Shown here: one piece after another, positions 42,473-51,834 of the stretch
Layout of the letters: the number at the start of each line of letters is the position of its first letter
Numbering within the stretch: the first letter of the stretch is position 1
Assembly (NCBI GenBank): GCA_934393555.1
Contig: CAKRQP010000002.1
Location: forward strand, 11,659-75,658
DNA length: 64,000 bases
Reading direction: 5' to 3'
Source of the DNA: Limivivens sp934393555
GTDB taxonomy: Bacteria; Bacillota; Clostridia; Lachnospirales; Lachnospiraceae
The notes under the pieces: generated by a model
What the model saw: only the letters and a program-made list of their open reading frames with translations
Told to the model about the DNA's origin: nothing
Databases searched by the model: none
Program-made: the position numbers and the translations under genes

Positions 42473-44526
42473 TATAAATTCAACATTCCATCCTCAAGAT
42501 GGGTCGTTTTCATCATTTTTTTAAAAAGCGGACTGTCTTTTGACAAAAATTTGTCATTTTTTTCCATAATAAATGCTGCCGTGTCACTGGCTTCTTTCAG
42601 GATCGCCGCATCCTGGAAAATATCTCCCAGCTTAAAATCCAGGATCCCGCTCTGCCGGATACCAAAAAGATCACCGGGTCCACGAAGCTTCAGATCCTCC
42701 TCTGCGATATAAAAACCGTCGTTGGAGCGGTTCAGGATACCCAGACGTTCTTTTGTTTTCTTTCCGTCATTTCCGTACATCAGAATACAATAGGACTGAA
42801 AGCCGCCCCGTCCCACCCGGCCACGGAGCTGATGGAGCTGGGCCAGTCCAAAGCGTTCGGCATTCTCGATCATCATAACGGTAGCATTGGGGACATTGAC
42901 CCCTACCTCCACTACCGTAGTAGAGACCAGTACCTGGATCTCGTTTTTCAGAAAACGCTCCATGATCTCGTTTTTCTCTTTGGGCTTCATCTTGCCGTGA
43001 AGATATTCCACCTGGATAAAGGCCGGCAGTCGTTCCTTCAGACGGGCGGCATATTCGATGACATTCTCCGCCTCCATCGCCTCACTCTCTTCCACCATGG
43101 GGCAGATCACATAGGCCTGACGTCCTTCTTCCACCTGTTTTCTGATAAACGCGTACGCCTTCTCCCGGTAACTGGTATCCACCACACAGTTTTTGATCGG
43201 CAGCCGGTTGGCAGGCAGTTCATTGACAATGGAAATGTCCAGATCTCCGTACAGGATCACAGCCAGTGTCCGCGGGATCGGTGTCGCACTCATGACGACC
43301 GTATGCGGCATAATGCCCTTCTGGCTCAATGCCTCTCTCTGGCGCACCCCAAACCGGTGCTGTTCGTCCGTTATAACCACAGCCAGCTTTTTATAATGAA
43401 CTTTTTCCTGGATCAGTGCATGTGTTCCGACGATGATATCCGCTTCCTGGTTTTCAATCCGTTCATAAGCCAGCCGTTTCTGTCTGGCAGTCATGGATCC
43501 GGTCAAAAGCTCCGTACGGTAAGGAAGGTGCATCCTCTCCACCAGAGAAAGGATCGATTCATAATGCTGTCTTGCCAGAACCTCCGTCGGAACCATGATC
43601 GCTCCCTGACAGCCATTCTCTGCAGCCAGAAAAAGAGCCAGCTCTGCCAGGATCGTTTTTCCGGATCCCACGTCTCCCTGGATCAGCCTGGCGGTGACAT
43701 CCTGTGAAGTCAGATTTTTCTCCAGCTCCTTCCAGACCTTTTGCTGGGCACCGGTCAGGGTAAAGGGCAGGTTTTCAATCACCTCCTGGATCCGTTCTTT
43801 TTTTTCCAGAAGAAACGAAGGTCTGACCTTTTCCCGGCCGTCTTTCAGATTCCGTACCGCCAGAATAAACAGGAGAAATTCATCAAAGACCAGCCGGTGT
43901 CTCGCCAGACGCATGCTGTGTTCATCTTTTGGAAAATGGATTTCTTCTATTGCATAATTATATTCCGCCAGATTGTATTTATGGCGGATCTCCTCCGGAA
44001 GATATTCCTTCTCCAGTTCCGCGCCGTCCAGAGCCTGGCGGATGGCTTTCTGAAGCATTTTTGTGGTAAGGCCTTCGGTTAAAGGATAGACCGGCTGAAG
44101 TCTCCCCCGGAGCTTCTCATACTCTTCCATACGAAAAACAGCAGGCTGCTCCAGGAACATCTGCTGTCTTTTTCGTATGATCTTTCCTCTGAATACATAA
44201 CGGCTTCCTGAGACAAGGCTGGATTTCAGGTACGGCATATTGTACCAGGTCACCTGTATCGTTCCGGTACCGTCCCGGATGACTCCTGTCACCACGGTGA
44301 GATGCCGGACCCTGCGCAGATTTAAGGGAGACACAATCTCTCCATAAAAAGCGCCTGTATTCTTATCATAAATCTCCCCGAGAGGCGTAACGGGCTCGTA
44401 GCTTTCATAACCTCTCGGGTAATCGTGAAGAAGATCTCCTATATCCGAAATGCCCGCCCGCTCAAAGACCGCTTTTGTCTTTTCTCCGATCCCTTTCAGA
44501 GAATCGATGGGTGACATTTCATTCAT
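42472..44526 (-). CDS. recG: ATP-dependent DNA helicase RecG
   Basis: 684 residues, full length. An N-terminal wedge domain is followed by helicase motifs: GDVGSGKT (Walker A), DEQHRFGVRQR (motif II), SATPIPRTLA, and QLRGRVGRGGFQSYC near the C-terminus. It remodels stalled forks and branch-migrates recombination intermediates. AGAGG is eight bases before the ATG. Following fakA with a 12-base gap, it reproduces the asp23-fakA-recG order known from Bacillus relatives. Confidence 0.97.
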   Translation of the reverse strand: MNEMSPIDSLKGIGEKTKAVFERAGISDIGDLLHDYPRGYESYEPVTPLGEIYDKNTGAFYGEIVSPLNLRRVRHLTVVTGVIRDGTGTIQVTWYNMPYLKSSLVSGSRYVFRGKIIRKRQQMFLEQPAVFRMEEYEKLRGRLQPVYPLTEGLTTKMLQKAIRQALDGAELEKEYLPEEIRHKYNLAEYNYAIEEIHFPKDEHSMRLARHRLVFDEFLLFILAVRNLKDGREKVRPSFLLEKKERIQEVIENLPFTLTGAQQKVWKELEKNLTSQDVTARLIQGDVGSGKTILAELALFLAAENGCQGAIMVPTEVLARQHYESILSLVERMHLPYRTELLTGSMTARQKRLAYERIENQEADIIVGTHALIQEKVHYKKLAVVITDEQHRFGVRQREALSQKGIMPHTVVMSATPIPRTLAVILYGDLDISIVNELPANRLPIKNCVVDTSYREKAYAFIRKQVEEGRQAYVICPMVEESEAMEAENVIEYAARLKERLPAFIQVEYLHGKMKPKEKNEIMERFLKNEIQVLVSTTVVEVGVNVPNATVMMIENAERFGLAQLHQLRGRVGRGGFQSYCILMYGNDGKKTKERLGILNRSNDGFYIAEEDLKLRGPGDLFGIRQSGILDFKLGDIFQDAAILKEASDTAAFIMEKNDKFLSKDSPLFKKMMKTTHLEDGMLNL

Positions 44527-44538
44527 TTCATTTTCCTC

Positions 44539-46200
44539 TTATTCAACAGAAATCACATAATAATAAATGGGCTGACCACCAGAATAGATCTCCACATCAC
44601 AGCCGGAATAAAGCTCCATGATCTCATTTCCCAGTTGATTGGCTGTTTCCTCGTCAATGTCTGCGCCATAATAAATACTGATCAGTTCTGTATCATCATC
44701 TGCCATGGCTGCAAGCATATCCTTGGTCACGTCGGAAAGCTTCCTGCCAACGGAAAGGATCGAGTGGTCACCGATTCCCATATAATCCCCTTCATGGATC
44801 TCTTTGTCATCGATATGGGTGTCACGGACTGCATAGGTGACCTCGCCGGTCTTCACATGCTGGATCTCTTCCAGCATCGCTGCTTCATTCTCTTCCGGCG
44901 TCCGTTCCGGATTATAATTGATCACAGCTGTGATACCCTGAGGAACGGTCTTGGTCGGGATCACGAAGATCTTTTTGTCCTTGGTCAGAGCCTTGGCCTG
45001 GTTGGCTGCGAGGATCACGTTTTTATTATTCGGGAAAATGAAGACATGATCCGCATTGACCTTGTCGATGGCACTGAGCATATCCTCCGTACTGGGGTTC
45101 ATGGTCTGTCCGCCCTCGATCAGACAGTCTACGCCAAGTCCCTTGAAGATCTCGCCAATGCCTTCTCCGATCGATACAGAAATGAAACCGCATTCCTTCT
45201 TCGGCTCTTTCTTTTTCTCTTCTTCTGCCTGCTGGGCAGCCAGTTTTTCCGCATCCTTGATCAGCTTCTCGTGATGCTCTTCGCGCATGTTGTCGATCTT
45301 CATCCGTGAGAGTGCTCCATAAGTCAGTGCACGGGAGATCGCTTTGCCAGGGTCGTTTGTATGTACATGGACCTTGACAATATCCTCATCTGCCACCAGT
45401 ACGATCGAATCTCCGATAGACATCAGGAATTCTTTAAAATCATGCTCGGTCTCTTCACTCATGGGTTTTTCCAGCAGGATGATAAATTCCGTACAGTAGC
45501 CGAATTTGATCTCTTTTTCTTCGATCTGTGTCTGGGATATGGAAACACCTGTACTCTTCTTTTCAACGGTGTATTCAACCTCTTTTCCCTTGAATACATC
45601 CAGAGCGCCTTTGATCACCTGCATCAGACCCTGTCCGCCGGAATCCACAACGCCTGCCTCCCTCAGGACAGGAAGCATCTCCGGGGTCCTGGCAAGAACG
45701 GCATCACCCTCTGCCACAATGGCCTCCAGCATCTCTTCCAGCTCCACACCTTCCTGCGCCAGCTCGGATGCTTTCTCTGCCATGCCTCTGGCAACTGTCA
45801 GGATCGTTCCTTCCTTCGGTTTCATAACTGCCTTATATGCAGTCTCCACAGCCTTTTCAAAAGCCTCTGCCAGGATCGGCGCATCGATCTCATCGTACTT
45901 CTTGATCCCCTTGGTAAAACCACGGAGAAGCTGGGACAGGATGACACCGGAGTTTCCGCGGGCGCCTCTTAAGGATCCGGAGGAAATTGCCTTGCACAGG
46001 GGCTCCATTTCCGGGTTCTCCAGAGAAGCCACCTCTTTTGCGGCAGATGTGATCGTCAGCGTCATGTTGGTACCGGTATCTCCATCCGGAACCGGGAATA
46101 CATTCAGCTCATTGATCCATTCTTTATTGGCCTCCAGGTTCTTGGCACCGCCCAGAAACATTTTAGCGCAGAGCGCGGCGTTTATCGTTTTGATCTCCAA
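44539..46200 (-). CDS. fakA: Fatty acid kinase FakA (DAK2-domain, YloV)
   Basis: 553 residues: N-terminal DAK2 kinase domain with FPVPDGDTGTNMTLT (ATP/metal site) and SGSLRGARGNSGVILSQLLRG, and a C-terminal domain of the YloV type (INKVNADHVFIFPNNKN-like region near 385-400). FakA phosphorylates fatty acids held by FakB so that they can enter phospholipids; fakB genes are not in the window. A stretch of acidic/basic residues (about 315-332) links the domains. It follows asp23 by 20 bases. Confidence 0.93.
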   Translation of the reverse strand: MEIKTINAALCAKMFLGGAKNLEANKEWINELNVFPVPDGDTGTNMTLTITSAAKEVASLENPEMEPLCKAISSGSLRGARGNSGVILSQLLRGFTKGIKKYDEIDAPILAEAFEKAVETAYKAVMKPKEGTILTVARGMAEKASELAQEGVELEEMLEAIVAEGDAVLARTPEMLPVLREAGVVDSGGQGLMQVIKGALDVFKGKEVEYTVEKKSTGVSISQTQIEEKEIKFGYCTEFIILLEKPMSEETEHDFKEFLMSIGDSIVLVADEDIVKVHVHTNDPGKAISRALTYGALSRMKIDNMREEHHEKLIKDAEKLAAQQAEEEKKKEPKKECGFISVSIGEGIGEIFKGLGVDCLIEGGQTMNPSTEDMLSAIDKVNADHVFIFPNNKNVILAANQAKALTKDKKIFVIPTKTVPQGITAVINYNPERTPEENEAAMLEEIQHVKTGEVTYAVRDTHIDDKEIHEGDYMGIGDHSILSVGRKLSDVTKDMLAAMADDDTELISIYYGADIDEETANQLGNEIMELYSGCDVEIYSGGQPIYYYVISVE

Positions 46201-46220
46201 AATCTTGTTCCTCCTTACAA

Positions 46221-46577
46221 TCAGTCAATCGGCCTTACGCCTTCAACGAAAACGTTGATGTCCTTGATCTCCATGCCGGTGAATTCTTCCACCTTATATT
46301 TCACATTGCTGAACAGGTTGTCTGCCACAGCAGAGATGCTTACACCATAAGCAACGATCACATGAAAATCCAATGAAATTTTATTATCCTCCAGCGTGAC
46401 ATTGATGCCATGCTTTAAACTGTCCTTTTTCAAGAGTTTTACCAGGCCGTCCTTTACGTTGACGGTTGCCATGCCGACGATGCCGAAACACTCTACAGCC
46501 ACACTGCCTGCATAGGTGGCGATGACATCTGTATCGATCAGGATAGATCCAAGCTCTGTATTCATACGTCCCTTCAT
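46221..46577 (-). CDS. Asp23/Gls24-family protein (YloU)
   Basis: 118 residues, single Asp23 domain (GSILIDTDVIATYAGSVAVE and later GVSISAVADNLFSNVKY, EVKDINVFVEGVR-like end). The family is linked to envelope stress and in Bacillus YloU sits before the fatty acid kinase gene, as here. The molecular role is not established. AGGAGG is seven bases before the ATG. Confidence 0.94.
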   Translation of the reverse strand: MKGRMNTELGSILIDTDVIATYAGSVAVECFGIVGMATVNVKDGLVKLLKKDSLKHGINVTLEDNKISLDFHVIVAYGVSISAVADNLFSNVKYKVEEFTGMEIKDINVFVEGVRPID

Positions 46578-46619
46578 ATCCGTACCTCCTCTTACTTCTT
46601 TTAAACATACTTGTTTCTT

Positions 46620-46625
46620 ATTATA
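46620..46625 (-). promoter_or_regulatory. -10 box of the asp23-fakA-recG operon
   Basis: TATAAT about 43 bases before the asp23 start on the minus strand; the -35 region (TTCCCA-like) is poor, so the promoter is only partly supported. Confidence 0.5.
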
Positions 46626-46696
46626 CCCTGTTTTTGCTTAAATGGGAACAATATTTTTTGTTTTTTAAAATTTTTATCCATTTTTTCATTTTATGC

Positions 46697-46725
46697 TTGC
46701 AAAACGGACAGACTTCTGTTAAAAT
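46697..46725 (+). promoter_or_regulatory. Promoter of rpmB
   Basis: TTGCAA (46697-46702), 17 bases, TAAAAT (46720-46725) on the plus strand, divergent from the asp23 operon. Confidence 0.72.
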
Positions 46726-46786
46726 ACCAATTGTTGCAAGTCTGCTGTCAGGATGGCAGGCGAAATTTTGATAAGGAGGTGCAGTC

Positions 46787-46975
46787 ATGGCTAGATGTGC
46801 TGTTTGTGATAAGGGTGCTCATTTCGGAATCAAAGTGAGTCATTCTCATAGAAGATCCAATAAAATGTGGAAATCCAACATTAAATCTGTTCGCGTTAAA
46901 ACCGCCAACGGTGGGGTTCAGAAAATGTACGTTTGTACTTCCTGCCTGAAATCCGGTAAAGTAGAGAGAGCTTAA
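46787..46975 (+). CDS. rpmB: Ribosomal protein bL28
   Basis: 62 residues. It begins MARCAVCDKG and carries a second pair in CTSCLKSGKV, giving the four cysteines of the zinc-binding (C+) form of bL28. It is a 50S subunit protein. AGGAGG lies seven bases before the ATG. The gene is divergent from asp23-fakA-recG, a gene neighbourhood known from Bacillus; it has its own promoter and terminator. Confidence 0.97.
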   Translation: MARCAVCDKGAHFGIKVSHSHRRSNKMWKSNIKSVRVKTANGGVQKMYVCTSCLKSGKVERA

Positions 46976-47003
46976 TCGCTTTTGATAGAATGGATGATGA
47001 TTG

Positions 47004-47034
47004 CCGCTGTTCTGTAATGGAACAGCGGTTTTTT
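47004..47034 (+). terminator. Terminator of rpmB
   Basis: CCGCTGTTC pairs with GAACAGCGG, followed by six T on the plus strand. Confidence 0.92.
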
Positions 47035-47040
47035 GTGCTG

Positions 47041-47082
47041 AAAAACCCTGCCGGAACAGCCTGTGAAAACTGTTCCGGCAGG
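47041..47082 (-). terminator. Terminator of the DUF2207 gene
   Basis: CCTGCCGGAACAG pairs with CTGTTCCGGCAGG (13 pairs), followed by GTTTTT on the minus strand. Confidence 0.92.
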
Positions 47083-47101
47083 TTCCTTTCTGAAACTTTG
47101 T

Positions 47102-49042
47102 TTACCAGCTTCCGACTCCTCCGCCTCCACCGGCACTGTCTGTGGAACTGCCGGAGCCATCATCGGATCCACCCACCAGAGAATCGATCCGTTCTGCTGC
47201 GGCACTTTTGTTATCGATCTGACAACGGGAATAAAAGTCTTCACTGATCCAGCGTTCCATATACCTGGCGGAAAAAGGATCATCTTCATCTACCTGATAC
47301 CAGAACGGCTGCCTGTTCCGGACAGACCGGAAATTCTTCTCCCAGCAGGAAGTCAGTCCAAAAGCGACCGCATACGGAAAAATCCGGTAATAATAATCCG
47401 GATCAAAGCCAAGGAACCGCTCCAGAGTTCCCTTCTCCCCTTTACGGATAAAGTTTCGAAAGGCGGAAAGCTCTTTCCAGAGAGCGCTCCGGTAAGCGGA
47501 AAAATGAAACAGCGAACCGCCAAAAAGAGCCGCTGCCAACGCAAAGAAAAACGCGGCATACATGTAGGGATCTGACACCAGACAGTCTACCCCCGTGCAG
47601 ATCCAGACATCGATCAGAATACAGAAGCTCCAGAACAGGAAAATCACCCAGCGGAGAAAACCGCCGGCTTCTCCATCGGAGAAAGCCTCTTCTCCCTTTG
47701 CCTTCTGCCTGTTTCTCCAGGTCATAAAAAGCCCGGCTGCCCCGAACACCCCAAAAATCATATGGTCTCCCAGAGCCACCGCACCCGAGCCTCCGATAAA
47801 AAGCCCGAACGCTGCACAGACCAGGAGCATAAATGTCCAGTCCAGAAATTTGCGAAGTCCCAGATCTTTTTCATCAGGAAATGCTTCTTCCAGCTCCTTC
47901 AATGCTTTCCTGAGATATTTTTCAAAACCTGCAGGAAGCCTGCCGGTATCAACCTCCTGTGCCTCATCACGGAAAAGCGCCTCAAACATGGTTTTTTCAT
48001 AAGCGGGAGCTGTTTCCGGGAGATCTTTCTTTTTCACCAGACGGACTCCCTCCGTCTCTTTTTTCGTTTTTGCCTTCTTTTTCCGTCCATGAATTTCCAC
48101 ATAGCCCTGCTGCGCCCAGTAAGGGATCAGGGAAAGCAGATCCGTAAAACGCACAGATCCGCGGTAGACCGCTCCCGCCTTTGCACTGTCCATCCCCTCC
48201 GGCGGCTCATACGCGACTCTCCGGAATCTGGCTTTGTTCCGGAAGATCAGTGACAGCACCAGATAAAGAAGGGCAAAAAATACCGTCAGTCCAAACATGG
48301 TTTTCGGAAAAGCGGCGGAAAGGCGGAACGCATTTTTAAAGTAACCCCGCGGCAGATTGGTAAAAACAGTCACCACCTGGTTGGCTCCGATGTTTTCTGC
48401 CTGTCCGCTGACGCCATATTCATTGATCTCATAAGAAACCTTCAGGGTATTTTTCTTCTCTCCGGGATCCCCGCTGTAGATCCGGAAAGCCTCCAGAGAC
48501 GCATCGCTCAGTGGTTTTTCAAACATCAGGCGGAACGTAAACCGGTTGATGGGTTCGTCTGTCTCAGAACCGAGAAGGGAGTAATACAGAAAATCGCTGT
48601 AAGGAATCCGGTCATCCGGCATCACGTACGTATAGGTAAGGACATAGGTTTTCTCTCCGCTCACCATCCGGTCATCCGAACCGATCCTGATCACCTCTTC
48701 CTCACCCTGGCGGCTTGCCGTAAATTCATCGCCTTTTACCTGAATGTTACGGATCTTATTTCCGTAACGGAAGATCTTCTCCTCACTTTTGTCCTGTTTT
48801 CTGGAAAAGTCCCTGACTACGGTCATTTCCAGAGGGATGTTCCGATAGATCCCATGCCGCTCCTCTGTAAAAAACACCCCGATCCGTTCCGTCACATCGA
48901 TGGTATTATCCGGGTGGAGAATGGCTTTCACATCATAATCGGTAATGGTGTAGCCGCCCTCATCCGCCTTTGACACGCTTCCCGTCAGCAACAGAAAGCA
49001 GAGCAGAAACAGAAAAAGGCCTGCTGTTCTTCTTATCTTCAT
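47102..49042 (-). CDS. DUF2207-family membrane protein
   Basis: 646 residues. Signal peptide at 1-26, an extracellular beta-rich domain with YTITDYDVKAILHPDNTIDVTE and GIYRNIPL (DUF2207 hallmark), a membrane segment near 250-270, a cytosolic part, two or three further membrane segments near 405-500, and a Gly/Ser-rich C-terminus (SAGGGGGVGSW). This architecture is widespread and its function is unknown. It follows a 45-residue membrane protein gene by 14 bases. Confidence 0.9.
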   Translation of the reverse strand: MKIRRTAGLFLFLLCFLLLTGSVSKADEGGYTITDYDVKAILHPDNTIDVTERIGVFFTEERHGIYRNIPLEMTVVRDFSRKQDKSEEKIFRYGNKIRNIQVKGDEFTASRQGEEEVIRIGSDDRMVSGEKTYVLTYTYVMPDDRIPYSDFLYYSLLGSETDEPINRFTFRLMFEKPLSDASLEAFRIYSGDPGEKKNTLKVSYEINEYGVSGQAENIGANQVVTVFTNLPRGYFKNAFRLSAAFPKTMFGLTVFFALLYLVLSLIFRNKARFRRVAYEPPEGMDSAKAGAVYRGSVRFTDLLSLIPYWAQQGYVEIHGRKKKAKTKKETEGVRLVKKKDLPETAPAYEKTMFEALFRDEAQEVDTGRLPAGFEKYLRKALKELEEAFPDEKDLGLRKFLDWTFMLLVCAAFGLFIGGSGAVALGDHMIFGVFGAAGLFMTWRNRQKAKGEEAFSDGEAGGFLRWVIFLFWSFCILIDVWICTGVDCLVSDPYMYAAFFFALAAALFGGSLFHFSAYRSALWKELSAFRNFIRKGEKGTLERFLGFDPDYYYRIFPYAVAFGLTSCWEKNFRSVRNRQPFWYQVDEDDPFSARYMERWISEDFYSRCQIDNKSAAAERIDSLVGGSDDGSGSSTDSAGGGGGVGSW

Positions 49043-49056
49043 AATTTCTCCTTTGT

Positions 49057-49194
49057 CTATCCACAGAAAAGGCAGTAGCCCGCGATCAGCAGAAACGCAG
49101 TCAGGATCACCGCACAGAAGGTACCAGGCAGAAAAAACGAAAGCAGGATCCCGATTCCGATCCAGAACATGGTATAGCCGGTCAGCCGTTTCAT
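49057..49194 (-). CDS. Small two-helix membrane protein
   Basis: 45 residues, begins MKRLTGYTMFWIGIGILL. Two hydrophobic helices (about 8-22 and 27-43) are joined by a short LPGT turn, with almost no soluble part. GAGG is seven bases before the ATG. The stop is 14 bases before the DUF2207 start and the DUF2207 ribosome binding site follows directly, so they are co-transcribed. Function unknown; too short to recognise a family with confidence. Confidence 0.72.
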   Translation of the reverse strand: MKRLTGYTMFWIGIGILLSFFLPGTFCAVILTAFLLIAGYCLFCG

Positions 49195-49324
49195 ATTTTC
49201 GCCTCTATTCCCTCTTTCCTACAGTATATGCAGTCTTTTTCCGAACTTTCATCCGTATCGGGGATTTTTCCGCAGAAAGAAGAACAGCCCCTGATTTTGT
49301 TGTTTTCAGGTGCTGTCCCGTTTT

Positions 49325-49708
49325 TTATTCCTCTGATTCTTCTTTTTCTGCTGTCTCTGCATCAGAACCGGAGGTAAACTTATTGACAAAATCCGGCACC
49401 ATATCAAGGATCTTGGTCATGCTGTCCTGATTCTTGATGTTTACCAGCTTCGTCGTTCCGTCTTTGATGACAAGAACCGCACTGGGTGTCATTTTGCCGC
49501 CGATTCCGCCGCCTCCGCCGTTTTTCACTCCTTCTGCCTTTGCCGTCGCCGCTACACCGAAGGAAACATCCACAAGAGGAAGGATGATGGTATCACCTAC
49601 CGTGATCGCATCTCCCACCACGGTCTTGGTGGTCATAAAACCATCCATTCCCTTAAAAAGAGAATCTACCGTATTCTGAAAATTGTTCTTTTTGCTTTCG
49701 TCTGCCAT
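49325..49708 (-). CDS. gerW: GerW/YtfJ-family spore protein
   Basis: 127 residues. The core VVGDAITVGDTIILPLVDVSFG followed by a glycine run (GGGGGIGGKM) and PSAVLVIKDG is diagnostic of the YtfJ/GerW family. In Bacillus the protein is needed for L-alanine germination. The C-terminus is acidic (ETAEKEESEE). It lies 12 bases after the DUF2953 (ytfI) gene, the conserved ytfI-ytfJ pair. Confidence 0.94.
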   Translation of the reverse strand: MADESKKNNFQNTVDSLFKGMDGFMTTKTVVGDAITVGDTIILPLVDVSFGVAATAKAEGVKNGGGGGIGGKMTPSAVLVIKDGTTKLVNIKNQDSMTKILDMVPDFVNKFTSGSDAETAEKEESEE

Positions 49709-49720
49709 TCCTATCTCCTC

Positions 49721-50773
49721 CTATTCTTTCAGTCTCTGTCTGAAATGTTTCAAATTTTTATCAAAAAGAAGTTTTAACCCTATACGTACCAGATGAACCA
49801 GCCGGATATGGCCGCGGACCACCAGATCCCCCTCCAGAAGGATCTCTTCCGTCTCAAAAACGGGCTCCAGGGCCAGCTCCGAAAATGCCAGGGGCCGCAG
49901 GACATAAAAAAGACCTGTCAGCTGACCGGTAAGCGCCGGATCCGGAAAACCATATTTCAAATATCCCCTGCCCCGTCTGGGCCGGATATGATGCAGGAGG
50001 TAAAACAGATCTTCCTTCAAAGACCGGATCAGGGTCTGCGTTTCCTCCTCCTGCCAGATCTCGATATAATGGGAAAGCTTTGCTTTCCATTCCGACAGGG
50101 AATGGAAAAGTCTCCGAAGCTTCTCCGCCTGGCGCTTCAGCTGCTGGCCGACAGCCAGAAATACTGCCCGGAGCTTTCTGAAAAAATCCGGAATGCCGCG
50201 AAGCTTTTCTGCCAGTGCAGAGAGGCGGGACTTCTTCGGGATCTGCTCCGGTTCCGGGTGGAACTGCTTTTCCGGAATGCTCTCTTCCTGCGGCTGTGGC
50301 TTTGCTTCTGCCTCCAAAGCAGGCTGCACAGGCTTCTCCTGCAGGCTTTCCTGTCTGACCGGCTCCGCCTGCTCCTGCACTTTTTCCGGTTTTTCTGCGG
50401 CTTTTTCCGGCTTTTGTACCGGCTGCACAGACTTTTGTACTGATTTTTCCACCGGTTTGGGGGCCGGCTTTGCTTTTTTCACCGGCTTTTGTTTTCTTTT
50501 TTTCTTTTCTTTTTTCGGGATCAGCTGAAAACTTCCTATTTTCACCAGCAATCCCTTTCCCTCCGGCTTTTCATAAAAGAGCTTTGCTCTTATCAGATGA
50601 AGGAGCCAGCTCACCTTTCCCTGTACTGCTGTCTCTGTTTCCGTGTGCCGGAATGCGATCTCATAACGCAGAGGCACAAACAGCAGGAGCAGAATACACA
50701 GAAGAAGAAGGAGCAGGACTGCAGCCAGAAGGATTCCCACTGCTTTCAGTATAAACAAAATGATATGTAGCAT
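49721..50773 (-). CDS. DUF2953 protein (YtfI-like)
   Basis: 350 residues. One N-terminal membrane helix (about 5-33, Leu-rich), then a DUF2953-type start (PLRYEIAFRHTETETAVQGKVSWLLHLI by pattern), a 90-residue low-complexity Lys/Pro/Glu/Gln linker (about 88-180, with KPVEKSVQKSVQPVQKPEK type repeats), and a C-terminal part with GFPDPALTGQLTGLFYVLRP. It is paired with gerW as in Bacillus. Function in sporulation is inferred from that pairing. Confidence 0.88.
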   Translation of the reverse strand: MLHIILFILKAVGILLAAVLLLLLLCILLLLFVPLRYEIAFRHTETETAVQGKVSWLLHLIRAKLFYEKPEGKGLLVKIGSFQLIPKKEKKKRKQKPVKKAKPAPKPVEKSVQKSVQPVQKPEKAAEKPEKVQEQAEPVRQESLQEKPVQPALEAEAKPQPQEESIPEKQFHPEPEQIPKKSRLSALAEKLRGIPDFFRKLRAVFLAVGQQLKRQAEKLRRLFHSLSEWKAKLSHYIEIWQEEETQTLIRSLKEDLFYLLHHIRPRRGRGYLKYGFPDPALTGQLTGLFYVLRPLAFSELALEPVFETEEILLEGDLVVRGHIRLVHLVRIGLKLLFDKNLKHFRQRLKE

Positions 50774-50774
50774 G

Positions 50775-51104
50775 TCATTGTCCTTCTTTTTTAAGCCTGT
50801 CTTTCAGATATTGTCTCACATCCGTGCCTCCGGTCTCGCGGATCGTCTCTTCCACAATACCGGTGACCAGATCAACGGCTTCCTCATAGCCTGCGGCGAT
50901 TCCGATGATCAAAGGAAGGTTTCGTCTCAAAGCCTTCTGCTTCAGAAGATGGGAAGGCAGGATATCAAAAAGATCCTTTCCGTTGGAAGCCAGGGTCACC
51001 AGATAAATATTCAGCATCCCAGCACCGCATTTCAGCTTCCAGATGATCTTTGACTGTTTTTTCGCGGCCTCAGGCCCTACATAAAGCTTTCCGTACCATT
51101 TCAT
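50775..51104 (-). CDS. Small conserved protein, function unknown
   Basis: 109 residues (MKWYGKLYVGPEAAKKQSK at the start). It has a mixed alpha/beta pattern and no membrane helix, and ends in a basic helix (DVRQYLKDRLKKEGQ). I recall similar short proteins in Lachnospiraceae beside ytfI/ytfJ but can assign no function. The ATG at 51104 has only a weak ribosome binding site; an alternative in-frame ATG at 51158 adds 18 basic residues. It ends one base before ytfI starts, so it belongs to the same operon. Confidence 0.7.
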   Translation of the reverse strand: MKWYGKLYVGPEAAKKQSKIIWKLKCGAGMLNIYLVTLASNGKDLFDILPSHLLKQKALRRNLPLIIGIAAGYEEAVDLVTGIVEETIRETGGTDVRQYLKDRLKKEGQ

Positions 51105-51235
51105 AGAATCTTCTTTCAGACCCTGAGGTCTTTGCCTCCTCCTTTGGATCATTTCCATAATTTCCGGTTTTATACAGCCGGATCGCTGTCTGCTTTTTAT
51201 TTTAACAGATTTTCCATTTTATTTCACTACTTTTT

Positions 51236-51284
51236 TCAAAAAGAAAACTGCTGCACCGGCTTTTTAAACCCATGCAGCAGTTTC
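51236..51284 (-). terminator. Terminator of the Nudix hydrolase gene
   Basis: AAACTGCTGCA pairs with TGCAGCAGTTT, followed by TCTTTTT on the minus strand. Confidence 0.82.
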
Positions 51285-51290
51285 TGCTCT

Positions 51291-51743
51291 TTAAAAGTAC
51301 TTTCTGCTTCCCCAGAGATTCCTTTTTTTCAGGTCCAGATACTCATTATATGCACGTTCCAGTATCTGTTTCTCATTGGAAAATTTCAGCAGGTGATAGG
51401 CTTCATGAAACTTATAATAGCCCGAATCCACAAAATATTCTTCACGTTGTGGTTTGCTGTAATAGCTGTCTGACATCATGAGGTACCAGTGTACATCCTT
51501 GGATACCGTATTTTCCGGCACATTAAATGTATACTGGCTTTTGCCGACATATTTGATGATCGACGCGTGAACGCCTGTCTCCTCCAGCACCTCCCTTGTT
51601 GCTGTGTCCTTATACTCTTCACCAGCCTCTACAGTTCCTTTTGGTAAAACCCAGCCCTCGTACTTGTTCTTGTAGCTCTTGTAGAGAAGCAGGATTTTCC
51701 CCCGAAATATGACCACACCGCCACAGCTCGTTGCCTCAATCAT
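51291..51743 (-). CDS. Nudix hydrolase
   Basis: 150 residues. The Nudix box runs from GTVEAGEEYKDTATREVLEE into TGV and has all canonical glycine and glutamate positions (Gx5Ex7REVxEExGV). The protein also has WVLPKG before the box, as in ApaH-type and MutT-like enzymes that hydrolyse nucleoside diphosphates linked to another group. The substrate is not identifiable. It has its own promoter and terminator. AGGAGG lies eight bases before the ATG. Confidence 0.93.
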   Translation of the reverse strand: MIEATSCGGVVIFRGKILLLYKSYKNKYEGWVLPKGTVEAGEEYKDTATREVLEETGVHASIIKYVGKSQYTFNVPENTVSKDVHWYLMMSDSYYSKPQREEYFVDSGYYKFHEAYHLLKFSNEKQILERAYNEYLDLKKRNLWGSRKYF

Positions 51744-51787
51744 TGCAATTCCTCCTGTTATGCGTTGTGCATGATAAAACTGATTTA

Positions 51788-51816
51788 AGTATAACTCTTT
51801 GCGTCCATTCAGTCAA
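51788..51816 (-). promoter_or_regulatory. Promoter of the Nudix gene
   Basis: TTGACT (51811-51816), 17 bases, TATACT (51788-51793) on the minus strand. Confidence 0.82.
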
Positions 51817-51834
51817 CCCCGGCTTTTTTGTCTG

